From positions 8,800,147-8,864,146 of the forward strand of contig JAAOOA010000399.1 in assembly GCA_012861695.1 (NCBI GenBank): DNA of 64,000 bases, written 5' to 3'. Below, one piece after another: positions 63,840 through 64,000 of this stretch. Position 1 is the stretch's first letter. Every line of letters begins with the position of its first letter. The translations under genes were made by a program, and so were the position numbers. The notes beneath the pieces are model-generated. The model worked only from the letters and a program-made list of their open reading frames with translations, had not been told where the DNA came from and did no database searches. The DNA comes from Trematomus loennbergii (taxonomy: Eukaryota > Chordata > Actinopteri > Perciformes > Nototheniidae).

Positions 63840-64000
63840 CTAGCTCCTGCCTCCCTTCCTTGTAGATTTGGGCATGACGTCAGAGCTTGGCTGTGCTGGG
63901 AGCTGGTCAGAGTGAGGCTCCTCTGCATGGTGCTTCTGAAATATAAGATTGACGTTTTACAACCAAATATAGAAAGGAAGAGAAGACGCAGAGCCGTTGC
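63249..64000. other. Sequence present only at the right edge of the array
   Basis: It has no counterpart in U1-U3. It contains the candidate terminal calpastatin exon (63840-63935), part of its 3'UTR and the start of the preceding intron. I see no other gene or transposon signature in it. Copies B and C lack this whole stretch and an unknown further length to the right. Confidence 0.7.
63840..63935 (-). CDS. cast: Terminal coding exon of calpastatin copy D (gene continues right of the window)
   Basis: Reading the minus strand, a TTTCAG acceptor at 63936-63941 opens a phase-0 exon of 31 codons beginning KHHAEEPHSDQLPAQP and ending MPKSTRKGGRS, then TAG. Phase 0 matches every calpastatin exon in the array, and it would follow the GKSKSKSKSK exon (donor GTAAGC at 20427-20432 and 41921-41926), whose own downstream exon is missing in copies B and C. 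It also joins, leftwards, the shared 3'UTR-like sequence ending at 63248. I infer that this is the normal C-terminus of calpastatin. The alternative is a 104-bp internal exon 63832-63935 using a GTAAGG donor in another frame. Confidence 0.55.
   Translation of the reverse strand, partial: KHHAEEPHSDQLPAQPSSDVMPKSTRKGGRS

Overview
Eukaryotic nuclear DNA, almost certainly from a teleost fish. The genes are split by GT-AG introns, long CA/GT microsatellites are present, and the repeats are typical of fish: Tc1-like, hAT, TTAA-flanked miniature elements, Ty3/gypsy and LINE fragments. The two host genes are calpastatin and a fish-style secreted C-type lectin with two lectin domains. Nothing bacterial is present (no operons, ribosome-binding sites, tRNA or rRNA genes).

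The window is a tandem array with a period of about 21.5 kb. A convenient phase is unit U1 = 1-20264 (its left part is outside the window), U2 = 20265-41759 and U3 = 41760-63248, followed by 63249-64000, which the units lack. Each unit holds the same things in the same order from left to right: (i) the 3' half of a calpastatin gene on the minus strand, with its 5' end lost at a broken exon; (ii) about 2.5 kb of AT-rich, repeat-bearing DNA; (iii) a six-exon, two-domain C-type lectin gene on the minus strand; (iv) about 9 kb of mobile-element debris: a LINE 3' end, gypsy pol pieces, two copies of a composite miniature element (the left one with a hAT element inside), a Tc1-like remnant, a 390-bp TTAA element and a gypsy integrase region; (v) a CA repeat leading into the calpastatin 3'UTR of the next unit.

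Calpastatin inhibits calpain proteases through repeated A-B-C peptides. The copies here keep one partial and two fuller inhibitory repeats. Copies B and C share a junction that removes the terminal coding exon. That exon survives once, at 63840-63935, as the end of a fourth copy (D) that runs off the right edge. Copy A has a 14-bp deletion in one exon, and copies B and C each have a different 1-bp loss in another. All three lectin copies carry frame-changing indels; U2 is the least damaged. Many of these indels are in homopolymers, so consensus error in the assembly must be separated from real decay.

Comparing the units shows a clear mosaic. On the left side (calpastatin through the LINE fragment) U2 resembles U3 and U1 is the outlier. 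On the right side (hAT to CA repeat) U2 resembles U1 and U3 is the outlier. This is what unequal crossing-over between two older, diverged units would give, with the crossover in the nested-transposon region. U3 also has a roughly 2.5-kb tract over the lectin 3' exons that switches back to U1-like sequence, suggesting gene conversion.
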